Positions 32,103-33,163 of a stretch of 33,163 bases of DNA are shown one piece after another (position 1 is the first letter of the stretch; each line of letters opens with the position of its first letter). Below the pieces are notes generated by a model, which saw nothing but the letters and a program-made list of their open reading frames with translations, ran no database searches and was not told the DNA's origin. Location: positions 1 through 33,163 of the forward strand of contig DATLBY010000488.1 of the NCBI GenBank assembly GCA_035526665.1, given 5' to 3'. Source of the DNA: DATLBY01 sp035526665. GTDB taxonomy: Bacteria; Acidobacteriota; Terriglobia; Bryobacterales; Bryobacteraceae. Position numbers and translations under genes: made by a program.

Positions 32103-33163
32103 GTGTTCCGATTCATTTGCACGATCCTGCTGGTTTCGATAGCAGCGAATGGACAGCAGTTGCTCTACAACGGTATTCGCCTTCCGGAGGTATGGCCGCC
32201 GCGCGATGTGGTACTCACGAACGAACCAACACCGGTGCCGTCCTACCTGTTGCACCCCCCGGCTGTAATCCCGATTGATGTGGGCCGGCAACTCTTTGTC
32301 GACGACTTCCTTATCGAGCAGACGAATCTGCGCCGAGAGTATCACCGGCCGGAAATGTATTCGGGAAATCCGGTGCTCAAGGCCGACCGTTCCTGGGAAG
32401 ACGGGCGGGCCATGCCTTACAGCGGTGGCGCGTTTTACGATCCCAAGGATCAACTTTTCAAAATCTGGTACGAGAGCGCGGGTGGCATGCTCTATGCGAC
32501 ATCCCGCGATGGTGTGCATTGGGAAAAGCCGGATCTGGACGTGATGCCGGGTACCAATGTAGTGCAGGCGGGCGTCCGCGAATCGAGCACCGTGTGGCTT
32601 GATCTGGACGAGAAGGATCCTCAGCGCCGGTATAAAATGGGGCGCTCGCAGGGGGACATCAAGCCGGTTGAATATTTTGTGTCCGCGGACGGAATCCATT
32701 GGAGCGGACCCATCGCGAAAAGCGTCCCGACCGGCGACCGCACCACATTTTTCAAAAACCCTTTCCGCAACGTCTGGGTACTCAGCTCGCGAGACCACGA
32801 TTACCTTCCGCCTTGGTTCTCTGTCACCACCGGGCCTGCGGCAAACTGGGCGCTTCGCCGGCAACCACCGGAACAATTTAAGGGCTTTGTAGGACGGAAC
32901 CGACGCTACCTGGAGAGCCCTGAGTTCGAGACCATGACGTCGACTGACTCGCCGACCCTGGTTAGCTATGCGCGGGGTGAAAAGAAGCCGACCACCCCGC
33001 CCCCGACCGCCCCGTTGTGGGCCATGGCGGATCGTCTGGATCCGCGGCGCATTGATCTCAACGTCCAGCCGCAACTCTATAATTTGGACGCAGTCGCCTA
33101 CGAAAGCTTAATGTTGGGGTTCTTCGCGATTTGGCCGGGACAATCCCCGGATATCGATAAGTT
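32103..33163 (+). CDS. secreted beta-propeller protein, GH32/43-like, paralogue B (partial)
   Basis: It starts at GTG 32103 with ribosome site AAGGAG eight bases upstream, and stays open to the window end (353 codons). The signal peptide is VFRFICTILLVSIAANGQQ. The mature protein follows paralogue A closely: LLYNGIRLPEVWPPRDV, NEPTPVPSYLLHPPAVIPID, VGRQLFVDDFLIEQ, FYDPKDQLFKIWYESAGG, TFFKNPFRNVWVLSSRDHDY, WAMADRLDPRRIDLNVQPQL. It carries an insertion near residue 240-265 (TTGPAANWALRRQPPEQFKG) relative to A. Role as for A; two diverged copies suggest different linkages or substrates. The 3' end lies outside the window. Confidence 0.8.
   Translation, partial: MFRFICTILLVSIAANGQQLLYNGIRLPEVWPPRDVVLTNEPTPVPSYLLHPPAVIPIDVGRQLFVDDFLIEQTNLRREYHRPEMYSGNPVLKADRSWEDGRAMPYSGGAFYDPKDQLFKIWYESAGGMLYATSRDGVHWEKPDLDVMPGTNVVQAGVRESSTVWLDLDEKDPQRRYKMGRSQGDIKPVEYFVSADGIHWSGPIAKSVPTGDRTTFFKNPFRNVWVLSSRDHDYLPPWFSVTTGPAANWALRRQPPEQFKGFVGRNRRYLESPEFETMTSTDSPTLVSYARGEKKPTTPPPTAPLWAMADRLDPRRIDLNVQPQLYNLDAVAYESLMLGFFAIWPGQSPDIDK

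Noticed and set aside
1..33163. CRISPR arrays, rRNA, toxin-antitoxin or phage-defence genes
   Set aside because: No regularly spaced repeats, rRNA sequence or recognisable defence domains were seen on either strand.

Overview
The window looks like the genome of an acidobacterium close to Candidatus Solibacter / Bryobacterales. It is GC-rich and has several Oar-like TonB-dependent receptors with an N-terminal carboxypeptidase-regulatory (Cna-B-like) domain, a PSCyt1-PSCyt2-PSD1 / DUF1501 gene pair, and a heavy load of site-specific recombinases. This assignment rests on gene content, not on a marker gene.

Layout. (1) 1-1170: a TonB receptor gene broken by a one-base frameshift and cut off by an IS630-type insertion at the window edge. 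(2) 1575-5422: an intact pair, a cytochrome-c-like PSD1 protein and a Tat-exported DUF1501 protein. (3) 5672-14171: one IS66-family element, delimited by matching terminal inverted repeats, with two other mobile elements nested inside it. Its tnpC is split by a complete 'recombinase in trio' (RIT) element (5942-9398: three tyrosine recombinases, 49-bp inverted ends). Its tnpB is split by a 2.6-kb element that carries only a DUF5372 gene, a 59-codon ORF and a large serine recombinase (11030-13642). Removing either insert on paper restores an exact IS66 reading frame. (4) 14172-19240: a gene graveyard with a sugar-ABC ATPase, sulfatase, Ser/Thr kinase, two ends of a TonB receptor, a 45-nt 3' piece of tRNA-Gly(CCC), a frameshifted plasmid RepA and a possible DUF6788 fragment. 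(5) 19242-33163: an intact catabolic locus with an SSS symporter, C45-type hydrolase, RraA-like aldolase, IclR regulator, D-2-hydroxyacid dehydrogenase, DapA-like aldolase, TonB receptor, two paralogous secreted beta-propeller (GH32/43-like) proteins and an AGE-family epimerase.

How it works together. The catabolic locus is tied together by four copies of a 17-bp dyad (GTTCYA-N5-TRGAAC) at 19242, 23527, 25550 and 31972. Each lies in front of a transcription unit of the locus, and one lies in front of the IclR gene itself. I infer an IclR-controlled regulon that imports a carbohydrate-derived compound through the TonB receptor and the SSS symporter and degrades it with the aldolases, epimerase and dehydrogenase. 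The substrate cannot be read from sequence; a sialic-acid-like or uronic-acid-like compound is compatible.

The most unusual parts are the doubly nested IS66 and the undescribed-looking dyad regulon with apparently leaderless starts.
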